Origin: Amoeboaphelidium occidentale
Lineage: Eukaryota > Aphelidiomycota > Aphelidea
Reading direction: 5' to 3'
DNA: 52,345 bases
Assembly: GCA_023515795.1 (NCBI GenBank)
Contig: JALGPX010000038.1
Location: 21,587-73,931 of the forward strand
The notes below the pieces were generated by a model. The model did no database searches. It was not told the DNA's origin and saw only the letters and a program-made list of their open reading frames with translations. Positions 32,986 to 44,767 of the stretch are shown here, one piece after another; within the stretch, counting starts at the first letter, position 1; every line of letters starts with the position of its first letter. A program made the translations under genes and the position numbers.

Positions 32986-34316
32986 ATGGAAACGGAGCAA
33001 GAGCAGCGATTATTCGAGCCGCCTTTATGGATTCAACGGTACTTAGCGATGATGATTTATCAAGTTTTTAATTGGAAGGCGAATGTTAATTGGTGATATT
33101 CTGAAGCAGCTGCCGTATCGTGTCCAGTCTGTAATTTGTTTCCCCTCAGCAATGATATCGTGCTTATGTTCAGATTGTAGAACTTGGCTGCGGAGAAGGA
33201 AACGTTTTGGGATATTTCTGTGGCGATCCTCTTATAAATGAACTTGTTGGAATTGATATCAATCGAAATGCTTTAGCTCTTGCTGCTGATCGCTTAAAAC
33301 CTACACATTCTGATTTGACCATGTTACGAGAGTCTCCATTGTCTATAGATTTATATTGTGGCTCTGTTCTGCAATCAGATTATCGTGTTATATCAAAGGA
33401 CTATGATGGATATGTTTGTACTGAAGTTATCGAGCATTTGTTTCCGGATCAGCTGGATCGATTTGCTAGAAATTTGTTTGGGTGTATACGGCCGAAAATT
33501 CTCATATTAACAACGCCAAATGCTGATTTCAATTGTCTATTTCCTGATCCAACTGATGGCACGCAGCGCAGGAAGTTTAGAGATGAAGATCATAAGTTTG
33601 AATGGACGAGGAAAGAGTTTGAGTTGTGGTGTATGAATGCTTTAGAACACTGCAAGAATGTAGAGTACGACGTGGCATTTACTGGCGTTGGAGTATTTAC
33701 TGGAAAGAAAAGCAGATATGATGAGAAATATGGTTATTGCACACAGGCAGCTATTTTCAAACGCAAGGAACGGCATCAGATCATAGCAAACGAGAAGGAG
33801 TTAGAGCTGGCTCAAGAAGGTGATGCCATGCCGTATGAACATGTGACTACGATCAGTTATCCATTCTTTGATGAAGAAGTGACTTCTCAACAGATTTTTG
33901 AAGAGGTCAAGCAATGGATTCCGATAGTGATGAATTGGGGTTATTGTTTTGAGAATAGTAAAGATATTGAATTCAAGTACGAGTATGTTTGGAAGGCGCA
34001 TAGAATTCGACAGATTTGCAAAGGAGACTTCCAAATATTGTTGCAGGCCATAAGAGAACATAAAGATGGAGATTGTTGGAAGGAAAATCATGTAGTAATA
34101 ACTTCTGATTCAGAATTGTTAAAACGAGCAAGAGCTCCATCTGAAAATACAGAAGATAGAGAAGATGAAGAATCCATCGAGGAGCCGGATGAAGACGAAA
34201 GTTCTGAAAGTGATTATGCTCCTGTTTGTGAATGGTCTCGGCCCACAGTTGAAGTTGAAACTAGAAGCGACACGTGGGAGAAACCTCAGCCTCCCAAATT
34301 CGATTGTGGCTGGTAA
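32986..34316 (+). CDS. HEN1: Small-RNA 2'-O-methyltransferase HEN1
   Basis: SAM-dependent, metal-dependent methylation of the 3'-terminal ribose of small RNAs, which protects them from uridylation and decay. Exons 32986-33084 and 33174-34316, 413 aa. Seen: FEPPLWIQRYL, the SAM motif VELGCGEGNVLGYF, VGIDIN, and the HEN1-specific metal site E117-V-I-E120-H121 (TEVIEHLFPDQ) with H173 in DEDHKFEWTRKEF. This ExxEH...H pattern is peculiar to HEN1. The C-terminus is acidic, without dsRNA-binding or La domains, like the short animal form. The 89-nt intron is about twice as long as any other in the window; splicing it gives exactly the spacing usual between the PPLxxQR and LGCGEG motifs. Divergent from CENP-A, 83 bp between starts. 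Confidence 0.93.
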
Positions 34317-34357
34317 AAGAATTCTTTCGTACCTGTTTTATGTATTCATATGATGAT

Positions 34358-36882
<2,525 letters not shown>

Positions 36883-37070
36883 ATGCTTTTAGTTGATGGT
36901 GTAATCTCGTTCCAATAGTGGCATTTTTCGGGATCCTTGTAAAACGCTGCGCCACCGATTTTTTCAAGTTCGACCCACATAAGGAAGGCGCCACAAAAGA
37001 GAAAAGCCACGCTTAAATTTTTGGAGGGCGTTACAACAGAAATTTCTTTTTACTGAATTTGGCCATTATT

Positions 37071-38474
37071 ATGCATAGTTTGGCAGAAGCAGCGATTTCA
37101 GTTTCTACTATGGATAATTCTAATTGTGGCCCTGTTTTGGCTTCTGCTGCTGCTGCTGCTGCTAGTTCTAATGGTAGCAACAGCCGCGATCTTTCAAGTA
37201 AAGATACTTCAAATGCACAAGCAGCAGAAGATTTGCCTTTGACAGGAACACCACTTTTAGTGAGTGCATTAACGGAATTGAGCCAACAGAGCAGTACAAA
37301 GAAACCACTCAAGACCACAAGGCATTTTCAGTACTCTGAGCATTTACTAGGGAATTATCAGAAGCCATTTGATCAAGAGGTAAATGATCTGTTGTAGTTG
37401 TTGCTCTTATCTCGATAGAATGCTCCTGGTAACTATTTCAACAATGCTGAAAGTTCTCCCGGTGCAAAGAATGATCTTTCAAATATGTCCATGTTGGTTT
37501 ACCACAGTGAACAGTCACGAGGGGTTTCCGATGGGTTTTCTGGTGGCAATGCGTCTAGTTCGTATGCTCAACCTAATACTCTAAATCATGCTGGACCTCA
37601 TAATCAGACAAACAGGATTGATTTGCAACTTTATGTTCCAAATATTACTGAAAACAACAATGCAGAAGAAGCACAGCGTTACCAGAATTATATAATGCAA
37701 TCTAAGGAAGCTGGACAGAATGAAAATCGTCAACATGATCCATCAGTATTCATGCATATACCCAACATTCAGGCAATATCGAATACTCCGCATAGTTCTG
37801 CCGAGGGCTATCACACACAAGTATTTCACGGAAATGTTAATGGGAATATGCACGCTGCTTATTTGACAGCTAATCAACAAGATATCAGACATCAAAGTCC
37901 AGGCCGCGGTTCAGCGTCGAAAAGAGCAAACAAACGGCCGGAATCCGAGCCATGTGAAGTCTACCCGTGTACTGAACCAGGCTGTGGAAAGACTTTTGCT
38001 AGATTCTATAACTTAAAATCACATGAAAAGACCCATAGTGGCGAGAAAGCTTACAAGTGCAATATGTGTGATGGAGCATTTAGTCGGTCGCATGATTTGA
38101 AACGGCACCAAAGAATTCACACGTAAGGTTTAACATTGTAGCTTCGTTAACTTTTTAGTGGATTGAAACCGTATACTTGCGATAAATGCCAAAAGACGTT
38201 TTCTAGATTAGATGCACTATCAAGACATCGAAGTACCGCTTGTCAGAACAGATTTATGAAGAATCCTTTGGCTGCTTCATCGAAAGAAGTCCAAAACCAT
38301 TCAAAATCTCTTCAGATGCACGCATCAAACATGAATACCTCTTACAATCTTTATGTGCCCACTAATATTGTCCAAGTAACACCTCCGCCACTGTCTTACA
38401 ACACTACACCATCACCAGCAGCGCTTCAAACGCCAGCTCCAGATATGAACAATGCAGACACAAAGTCTCCTTAA
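37071..38474 (+). CDS. C2H2 zinc-finger transcription factor (Crz1-like fingers)
   Basis: Exons 37071-37379, 37419-38122 and 38159-38474 (introns 39 and 36 nt), 442 aa. Three consecutive C2H2 fingers at about residues 297-372: YPCTEPGCGKTFARFYNLKSH, then YKCNMCDGAFSRSHDLKRH and YTCDKCQKTFSRLDALSRH with an atypical final C. The pattern FARFYNLKSH / SRSHDLKRH / SRLDALSRH is like calcineurin-responsive Crz1 and related fungal factors. The second splice junction falls in the H-T-G-x-K-P linker between fingers 2 and 3. Flanks are Ala-, Asn- and Gln-rich and disordered, with NLYVP/LQLYVP on both sides of the fingers. I do not see a clear PxIxIT calcineurin-docking site, so Crz1 identity is not claimed. 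The ATG at 37071 is the first in frame. Confidence 0.85.
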
Positions 38475-38536
38475 TAAAGTTGATTTATTTTTCTCAGAAC
38501 TGAGCATACAATCAACACCATAACAGATCGGGAAGG

Positions 38537-39177
38537 ATGATGCGATTTCAGCCTAAAACAACAACAGCGCTCACAAATCCTGTTTTCAGGAAACCACTTA
38601 AGCAATTCTTTATATCTGCAATGACTAACGCTGACACACTAAAGCGCGAGGTTCCAGCTGAGGCTGTTGCTTCACCAGCAAAGAAGGTCGCAATGCCTTC
38701 GCTTACAACCGAAATGCCTCCTCTGAAGGTCAAGCGTCTTTCCGAAGATGCACAACTGCCTAAGCGTGGTTCATCTAAAGCTGCAGGCTATGATCTATTT
38801 AGGTATTTCACTATGTTGCCCTTCTAACACACAATAGTGCAAAAGAAATGATCATTCCTGCTCAAGGCAAGGCTATTGTTCCAACTGACATTAGCATCGC
38901 TGTTCCTGAAGGTACTTACGGAAGAGTAGCTCCACGCTCTGGTTTGGCTGTGAAACATTTCTTGGATGTCGGTGCTGGTGTCATTGACGAAGATTATCGC
39001 GGTCCTGTTGGTGTTGTATTATTTAATTTCTCTCAAACCGACTACAAAGTTCAAAAGGGTGACAGAATTGCTCAGTTGGTTTTGGAGAAAATTATGACAC
39101 CTGAAGTTCAGGAGGTCGAAGATTTGGATGCAACTGATCGTGGTGCTGGTGGATTTGGTTCAACTGGAAAAAACTAA
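38537..39177 (+). CDS. DUT1: dUTP pyrophosphatase (dUTPase)
   Basis: Hydrolyses dUTP to dUMP and pyrophosphate, keeping uracil out of DNA. Exons 38537-38802 and 38838-39177 (intron 35 nt), 201 aa; the core is the trimeric all-beta dUTPase. Five motifs in order: [41 protein letters not shown] and [12 protein letters not shown]. The 60-residue N-terminal extension starts with a Lys/Arg-rich, acid-free stretch ([19 protein letters not shown]) that looks like a mitochondrial presequence. A second in-frame ATG follows at residue 29 ([10 protein letters not shown]). Two products, mitochondrial and nuclear, are therefore plausible, as known for animal dUTPase. Confidence 0.95.
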
Positions 39178-39246
39178 TTTGAATAAATGAGACACTAATC
39201 AACACTTATAAGATTTTGTTTATGGATTTATTGCATAACTTGAAAA

Positions 39247-41708
39247 TCAATGCTTTTGAGGAGACTCAGTCAAGGGCTGAATACCATTCGGAATATGATC
39301 TGAGCCGGATGAAGGTCTGCTACTTCTTCCACTGTGATTGCTTTGTAATTCCAACTCCAACTCTGGATTGAGAAAATGATGGTGCTGCCTTCCACTGGCA
39401 TCCATTCCAAGCTCACAAACTTCTATAGATGAAAAATGCGGATCTTCTTGCATTTCATCGATCGCTATCCGTGTAGCTGGACTAGGATCTAGAATTTTTT
39501 GTAGTAGGTGAGCTAGTTGTGGAGGCAATCTTAAAAATGGCTCAAAATGAGACCTGTGCTCGAGATAATATGAGTAATTCTGGTCCTTGTTCGTAGCACA
39601 TCTCCAAGGAACACCGTGAAATAGCATAGCATAATAAATAATGCCACAGGACCAAATATCTACACTTCTTGCGTCGTAAGGTTCACCAGAAAACTCTTCT
39701 GGAGCTATGTAAGGTTCAGAACCACATAAACCTTTCGATTTATGTGGTTCTTTCTCCCAACATGTTCTGAACACATCAGAGACACCGAAATCAGTAATCT
39801 TCAAATGACCACTAGAGTCAATTAAAAGATTCTCTGGTTTCAAGTCCCGGTGTGCAACTCCCATAGAGTGCAAGTATGCAACGCCTGCAATCAACTGTTT
39901 GAAACAGCAATTGATTTCCAGCATGGTCATCTTTCCGTGCCTAAGAATTTCATATAAATCTCCTCCAGCACACTTTAAAAAGTTAGTAATGAGAAATAAT
40001 AAAGTATTACGTATTCCATTATTTCACACCAACGATGATTCTCATCTTGAACCAAATCAATGGTCTCGACAATATTCGTGTGGTGTAAGTTGGAACTGAT
40101 ACAAAATTCACTCGTCAACTTTTTGATATAATCCTTCTCCGTCTCATTCTTGCGCCTCTTTCTGAACTCTTTCACAGCATATAATTTGTCATGAGGTCCC
40201 GCAAATCCAAGTTTGTGAAACAACCTCACCGTTCCCCCAGCTCCTTTTCCAATAATCTTTTCTGCCTGTCCATACTTTTCCGTAATACTATTACTGCTGA
40301 GCTGTGGACTGACTGACTGATGACTGGCGTCCCCGCTAACTGCTGAGCTGACAGATGGTCTTCCTTTCTGAGTAGCTAATAGATTCTTGAAAACATAAAA
40401 CCTTCTCAAACTTCCAGTTTCATCCCTCGAGCCAGCACTAGAACCGCCGTGTCTCTTGGACTTTTTATCTGCAGGGCTGCTATCTGGTTTACTATCGCCT
40501 CCTGCTGTTACGGGGCTGGCGTCAGAAGAACCTGATTGTATCGTCGCTAGATGCGATTCTTTCTTTTCTTGCACATGAGGAAGATTATCATTGGAACCAT
40601 GAGAACTGACTTCAGTATCACTATGTTCATTTGAACCTTGCATATTCAGACCGTTCGTAATAGAGCTGCTTTGTTTCTTGTGTTTCCTGATAGTTAAATG
40701 AAAAGAAGATCCAAAACCGCTTGTACTTGAAGGCGATCCAGACTCCCCTGAAGCATGTTCCACGTGGTGAAACAATTTCTGGAGAAGTGCGTACTTTCTA
40801 TGTGTTTGAGGGGAATCGGTTGGTTTCGGAGGTTGGGGAACAATGCAGTTAACATCTTCATCTTCTGTATGTTCATGGTTGACATGGTTAAGTGTGCGGC
40901 TGTTAGTTCCATGCTCAGCTGAAAGAGGTCTCGAAGAGGCTCCTGAAGCATTAGATTGCGCTTGCTGTGAATTATGATGGTGGTGGTGTTGATGTTCATT
41001 AGGGTGCAGAAGCCTGTAAACCAATGTATTTTTCTTAGAACCTCCACTAACAGACTCTGAAGAACTAATACTTCCTTCCCTCGAATTATCAGCGGTGCTA
41101 TCCACAACTGAACCAGTTTCATGATGTTCACCAGGATGAAACCAACGGTATAAGAACGTGTGACTCGTGGAGCTACCGCTTCTACGCGGCGGATGAGGAG
41201 GATGTCCATTATGACTCGATGCCGTTATTGAGGGAGCTGTCTGCTTTCCATGATCAAAGCTTTGAGAACTTCTTGGACCACGAGGTGAAGATTCAACATC
41301 ATCAGCTGAGCCTTTTGTGGAGCTTGGAGCAGATAAGTGCCCCTGAGAAGTACTTGAGTGAGCATCTTGAGGCTGAGTTAGGGTTTGTCCACTATTAGAC
41401 GGGAAATTAGCTGTAATTTGTATGGTGGACGCAATTGGCGTTGGGCTGATGGTCAAAGTGACATGCGACTGGACTAGTGCTGAGTCGGTATACTTCTGTA
41501 ATTGTTTATCTTCCTGTGAATTCTCCACTGGTTCTTGCTTTGTATGGTTGTCCTCCTCTTTGGAACCTTCAACTAGGGTTGAGCCGTTGGTTTCGATCTT
41601 GATTTGGCCAGGCATAGACAGGAGTTCAGTGGGTAAACCACCCACAGTTTGTGTAATACAGTTTCCAGTATCCGTTCTCCAAGCAGTTTCGCAAGTAGGA
41701 ATGTCCAT
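39247..41708 (-). CDS. HAL4/SAT4 (HRK/NPR family) Ser/Thr protein kinase
   Basis: Fungal kinase group controlling cation and nutrient transporters at the plasma membrane. Exons 41708-40011 and 39972-39247 (intron 38 nt), 807 aa. About 475 disordered Ser/His/Gly-rich residues precede the kinase domain: IGKGAGGTVRL loop (about 486), AVKEFRKRRKNETEKDY with Lys513, EFCISSNLHHTNIVETID, MEY/CAGGDL across the intron, HRDLKPEN, DFGVSD and GSEPYIAPEEF, SVDIWSCGIIYYAM. The tail includes PQLAHLLQKILDPSPATR. In the N-terminal region a short motif recurs: FLYRWFHPGEH (185-195), TLVYRLLHPNEH (228-239), YALLQKLFHHVEH (306-318) and more weakly FYVFKNLL (437-444). One copy is followed by a run of His. The start is the first ATG; the frame is open a little further upstream without one. 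Confidence 0.92.
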
Positions 41709-42311
41709 AGGGCAGTACTTTGTGTATATCTGATATAACAAAACTGAAAGTAGTAATCGATGATCTAATTTGAGCACAAGGCAAAACACAATATGACAAT
41801 GGTAGCGTAAGAATTCTTATCTCTTTTGCTTTTGCTGCGTCTTCTGAAGTTGTCGCTGCCTGTTTACAAATGCTTTTGAATTGTCTCCGGTTTCGAATTG
41901 GTTGAGCTCTTTGAAAATTTTTTCTTGTTTGGTCCTCCTGATCTGCTCGTGCAAAAGTGTCTCGATTAACGATAACGATGCTGACAGTGAGGTAAATAAG
42001 ATGATCTTCCTTGTAATGAACTCTCGTAAGACTGTCTTCCGCTGTGTTAGACTTGGATAAGGGTACTCTCGACTCTAGAGATCAATCCCTGCAAAAGATA
42101 TAGCTTGTTCGTGGTTTATTTAATTCACAACACACGATTGGCTGATTTCGTGACCAATTATGTCACAGAAGTTGAAACTTTACCCTAGTGACCACCAATA
42201 GCCTGTGATATCGTCTTGTGCTTGTGTCACAGTTGCATTTGCATTGCGTGTTGATCCAAACAATGCGCCGAATACTGCCGAAATCGAAATATTTGATTTG
42301 ACACATATTCT
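41709..42311. promoter_or_regulatory. Intergenic region between the HAL4-like kinase and DBP3
   Basis: About 600 bp with both flanking genes on the minus strand, the longest such interval in the window. It should hold the kinase promoter and leader and the DBP3 3' end. It also contains the open frame listed at 41817-42074. Nothing else recognisable. Confidence 0.35.
41817..42074 (-). other. Possible small protein-coding exon, no start codon found
   Basis: An 85-codon open frame on the minus strand, bounded upstream by an acceptor-like ATCTCTAG and ending in TAA. It reads SREYPYPSLTQRKTVLREFI, a short hydrophobic stretch IILFTSLSASLSLI, then a highly charged helix (HEQIRRTKQEKIFKELNQF) and a Gln/Lys tail. 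Composition looks like a small mitochondrial inner-membrane assembly protein with one membrane segment. There is no ATG in the frame and I could not find an upstream exon with an ATG within normal intron distance. It may be a real small gene whose first exon I missed, or an open stretch of the kinase leader. Confidence 0.3.
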
Positions 42312-43733
42312 TTATTGCTCATCATCGCTACCGAACGTTATCTTAGTTCCCTTTTGATTAGGATCAACGTCTTTAAAGAAAGCGCCATATGCAGAGTGTT
42401 CCTTCTTCTTGACTGTTGTTCCGAAGGACATCAAACTTTCCGGAACTTCTTGTTTTGCTTGTTTCAAGACATTAATTAACTCACCAGCTCTTGCTTTATC
42501 AAAGGACGTGAAAAAAGTGTGTGCTGTTCCTTTCTCGCCAGCTCTTCCTGTTCTACCGATTCTGTGGACATAATCTTCCGTTGTCAAAGGAAACGTGTAA
42601 TTGATCACATACTCAACACTAGGAATATCCAAACCACGAGCAGCTACATCAGTGGCAATAAGCAATGGAATTTCGCCAGATCTGAACTTTTCAAAACTTC
42701 TAGTTCTCTGGTCTTGACTCATATCACCGTGAATTGCAACACAATTCCAACCCGCTGAGGACAAATTCTTTTCCAAGCGAGCAGCTTCTTTCTTGTATAA
42801 AGCAAATAATACAATTTTGTTTCTTCTTGATGCGTGATACTTGTTTAACAATTGAGTTAGTTTCCAGTCCTTGTCTTTTGGTTCAATAACCTCGACAATC
42901 TGAGTGATGTTATTGTTTGCGCCCAAGTCTTTAGAACCGACTATGACTTTCACTGGAGCATTCAAATATTCTTGCGCTAATTTCTGTACGCTAGTTGGCC
43001 AGGTAGCGCTGAACATGGCAGTTTGTCTATCTTTGCGCGTAAGAGAGATAATCTTCTTGACTTCCTTCTCGAAACCCAAATCTAACAAACGATCTGCTTC
43101 ATCAAGAACAACATAATTGATACTTGACAGACTACAAGAACCATCTTCAACCAAATCAATTAAACGACCAGGACACGCAACCAATATTTCAGTACCAGCA
43201 TTAATGGATCTTCGTTGGTCTTCCTTAGAAACACCTCCAAAGATGACAGTGGAAGTAGCGCCAATCTTTTTACAAGCCAGCAACATTTGTTCATTAGTCT
43301 GTGAAGCCAATTCACGAGTTGGAGACAATACCAGAACAGTAGGCTTCTTCCTCTTCTTTTGATCATCGTCGCTCTTTGATGCAACATACAACTTACTTAT
43401 AGCAGGAAGGCCAAACCCAAGCGTTTTTCCGGAACCAGTTTCTGCGATCGCGATAATGTCCCTGTTCTTTAACAGAATTGGCCAACAGATGCTCTGAATA
43501 GGTGTTGGTTTATCAAAGTTTTTTGTCGCGAATAAAACTTTCTTGGATAGCGCAGTATCATCAAAAGATAGCATTGGCGCCCATTGTACACCATTTGGAT
43601 CTTTCACGGCAATGCGATTGCTTTCCATCCACTCATTTCCTGATACTTCCGCCGTGGAGGAGGATTTTGGCTTCTTGCTCTTCTTTTCTTCTTCCGTGTT
43701 CTTTCTTTTCTTGTGCTCCTTATCCTCTGCCAT
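42312..43733 (-). CDS. DBP3: DEAD-box RNA helicase DBP3
   Basis: ATP-dependent RNA helicase for 60S ribosome maturation in the nucleolus. Single exon, 473 aa. The N-terminus is Lys/Glu-rich (KKRKNTEEEKKSKKPK), nucleolar-like. Motifs in order: Q motif FDKPTPIQ, AETGSGKT, PTRELASQ, FGGV, CPGRLIDL, DEAD (VVLDEADRLLDLGFE), SAT (FSATWP), then IVLFALYKKEAARLE, HGDMSQDQR, ATDVAARGLDIP and HRIGRTGRAG. The C-terminal HSAYGAFFKDVD is the Dbp3-specific tail and separates it from Dbp2/Dbp5. Confidence 0.95.
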   Translation of the reverse strand: MAEDKEHKKRKNTEEEKKSKKPKSSSTAEVSGNEWMESNRIAVKDPNGVQWAPMLSFDDTALSKKVLFATKNFDKPTPIQSICWPILLKNRDIIAIAETGSGKTLGFGLPAISKLYVASKSDDDQKKRKKPTVLVLSPTRELASQTNEQMLLACKKIGATSTVIFGGVSKEDQRRSINAGTEILVACPGRLIDLVEDGSCSLSSINYVVLDEADRLLDLGFEKEVKKIISLTRKDRQTAMFSATWPTSVQKLAQEYLNAPVKVIVGSKDLGANNNITQIVEVIEPKDKDWKLTQLLNKYHASRRNKIVLFALYKKEAARLEKNLSSAGWNCVAIHGDMSQDQRTRSFEKFRSGEIPLLIATDVAARGLDIPSVEYVINYTFPLTTEDYVHRIGRTGRAGEKGTAHTFFTSFDKARAGELINVLKQAKQEVPESLMSFGTTVKKKEHSAYGAFFKDVDPNQKGTKITFGSDDEQ

Positions 43734-43816
43734 TTGATGTTTGATTGCAAAAAAAAGCTGAGGAAAGTGGAAAAGATTTAAGCAAACACGAAGATCGTCT
43801 TTATTGATAAGTTACT

Positions 43817-44392
43817 CTAAACTGTGTACTTCTCTTTGAAGGATGCGCTTGGCGCGCTTGGGGAAACGACCCTGCGTTGATATCTTTCTATGCCCGCGAA
43901 CATGTGAAACGCGAATAAAGAGTAAAGTAAAAGCAGCATAGAGATGTGTGCGAAAATGAACCAGGGATTCACATCTTGTAAAGCTCCACTGAAGAACAAC
44001 CACGTATAGATGAGAATAGGAATCAGAACCTGCAAGCCAAAGGAAATAAACACGAACATGTTCCCCTTCAGAACCTTTATCAGCGGAAGTGGCGCCATTT
44101 CGATTTTGTATGGCACTAAGCACACAGAGCAAGCATCTTTCTTGTTATCATTAACCCAGCTGTCAAGGCACTTTCTATGAGCGTGTTTCAAACTCTCCGA
44201 TTTGCATTTGCAAGGGGTGATAAAATCAGACTTGTCTGGCGAGCTTTCCCAGCAAATGAAGCATCGATACTGTCCAGGAATATGCAATGGCGACAAAGGG
44301 CTCATTGGCATCTTGAGAATATCTGATAGTTTCATGTTGGGGCTGAATGCTCTCGATCCAGCCAAGGGAGAAGACTGCTGAGATGATACCAT
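43817..44392 (-). CDS. MARCH-type (RING-CH) membrane E3 ligase
   Basis: Single exon, 191 aa. A C4HC3 RINGv domain at about residues 44-93 reads CFICWESSPDKSDFITPCKC, HAHRKCLDSW, CSVC. Trp after the His/Cys pair and the C4HC3 order are typical of membrane-associated RING-CH ligases. Two clear membrane spans follow, at FVFISFGLQVLIPILIYTW and FIFAHISMLLLLYSLFAFHM, as in MARCH proteins with a C-terminal hairpin. The ATG at 44392 is the first in frame. These ligases act on membrane-protein turnover; the target is unknown. Confidence 0.9.
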   Translation of the reverse strand: MVSSQQSSPLAGSRAFSPNMKLSDILKMPMSPLSPLHIPGQYRCFICWESSPDKSDFITPCKCKSESLKHAHRKCLDSWVNDNKKDACSVCLVPYKIEMAPLPLIKVLKGNMFVFISFGLQVLIPILIYTWLFFSGALQDVNPWFIFAHISMLLLLYSLFAFHMFAGIERYQRRVVSPSAPSASFKEKYTV

Positions 44393-44767
44393 GAAATCCA
44401 AAGTCTTGAGCGGAAATCGAAAGAATGTGCAAGGATTGCAACATCATACGCTCTATGTTACCAAATGAATCTTGATCTTGATTGGCTCTTCAAGTTCGTA
44501 TCAGCTGTGCTTGTGAGAGCCATTAAAACTCTGTGAATGATACCGAAGACAACGTGAGACGTCTGGATGGTTACTGGAGTAATGTCTCGCGCTTTGTTGC
44601 TTTTGATTTAGGGTTTAGTTGAGGTGAACTACTTTATCGGCTTGTGATTGGCTGGCACAGGTAGATGGTGTGGATGATCTCAAACAGCATCACACCACAT
44701 TATTTTTTCTCACTTATTCTTATTGATCGTATCACTAATGTACAATGGAACAATACCAACAATTCAA
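44393..44767. promoter_or_regulatory. Divergent intergenic region, MARCH-type ligase / TBC-TLDc gene
   Basis: No gene seen in 375 bp between two divergent starts. An out-of-frame ATG (ATGGAACAATAC) lies about 25 bp upstream of the chosen TBC-TLDc start; I did not use it because it does not splice in phase. Confidence 0.35.

Noticed and set aside
37130-37165. GCTGCT triplet run as a microsatellite of interest
   Set aside because: A short Ala run in the disordered N-terminus of the C2H2 factor, with no sign of expansion.
41700-42311. Minus-strand continuation of the DBP3 frame past its stop (about 42200-42311)
   Set aside because: It follows the DBP3 stop directly and has no own start or family similarity; taken as 3' UTR.
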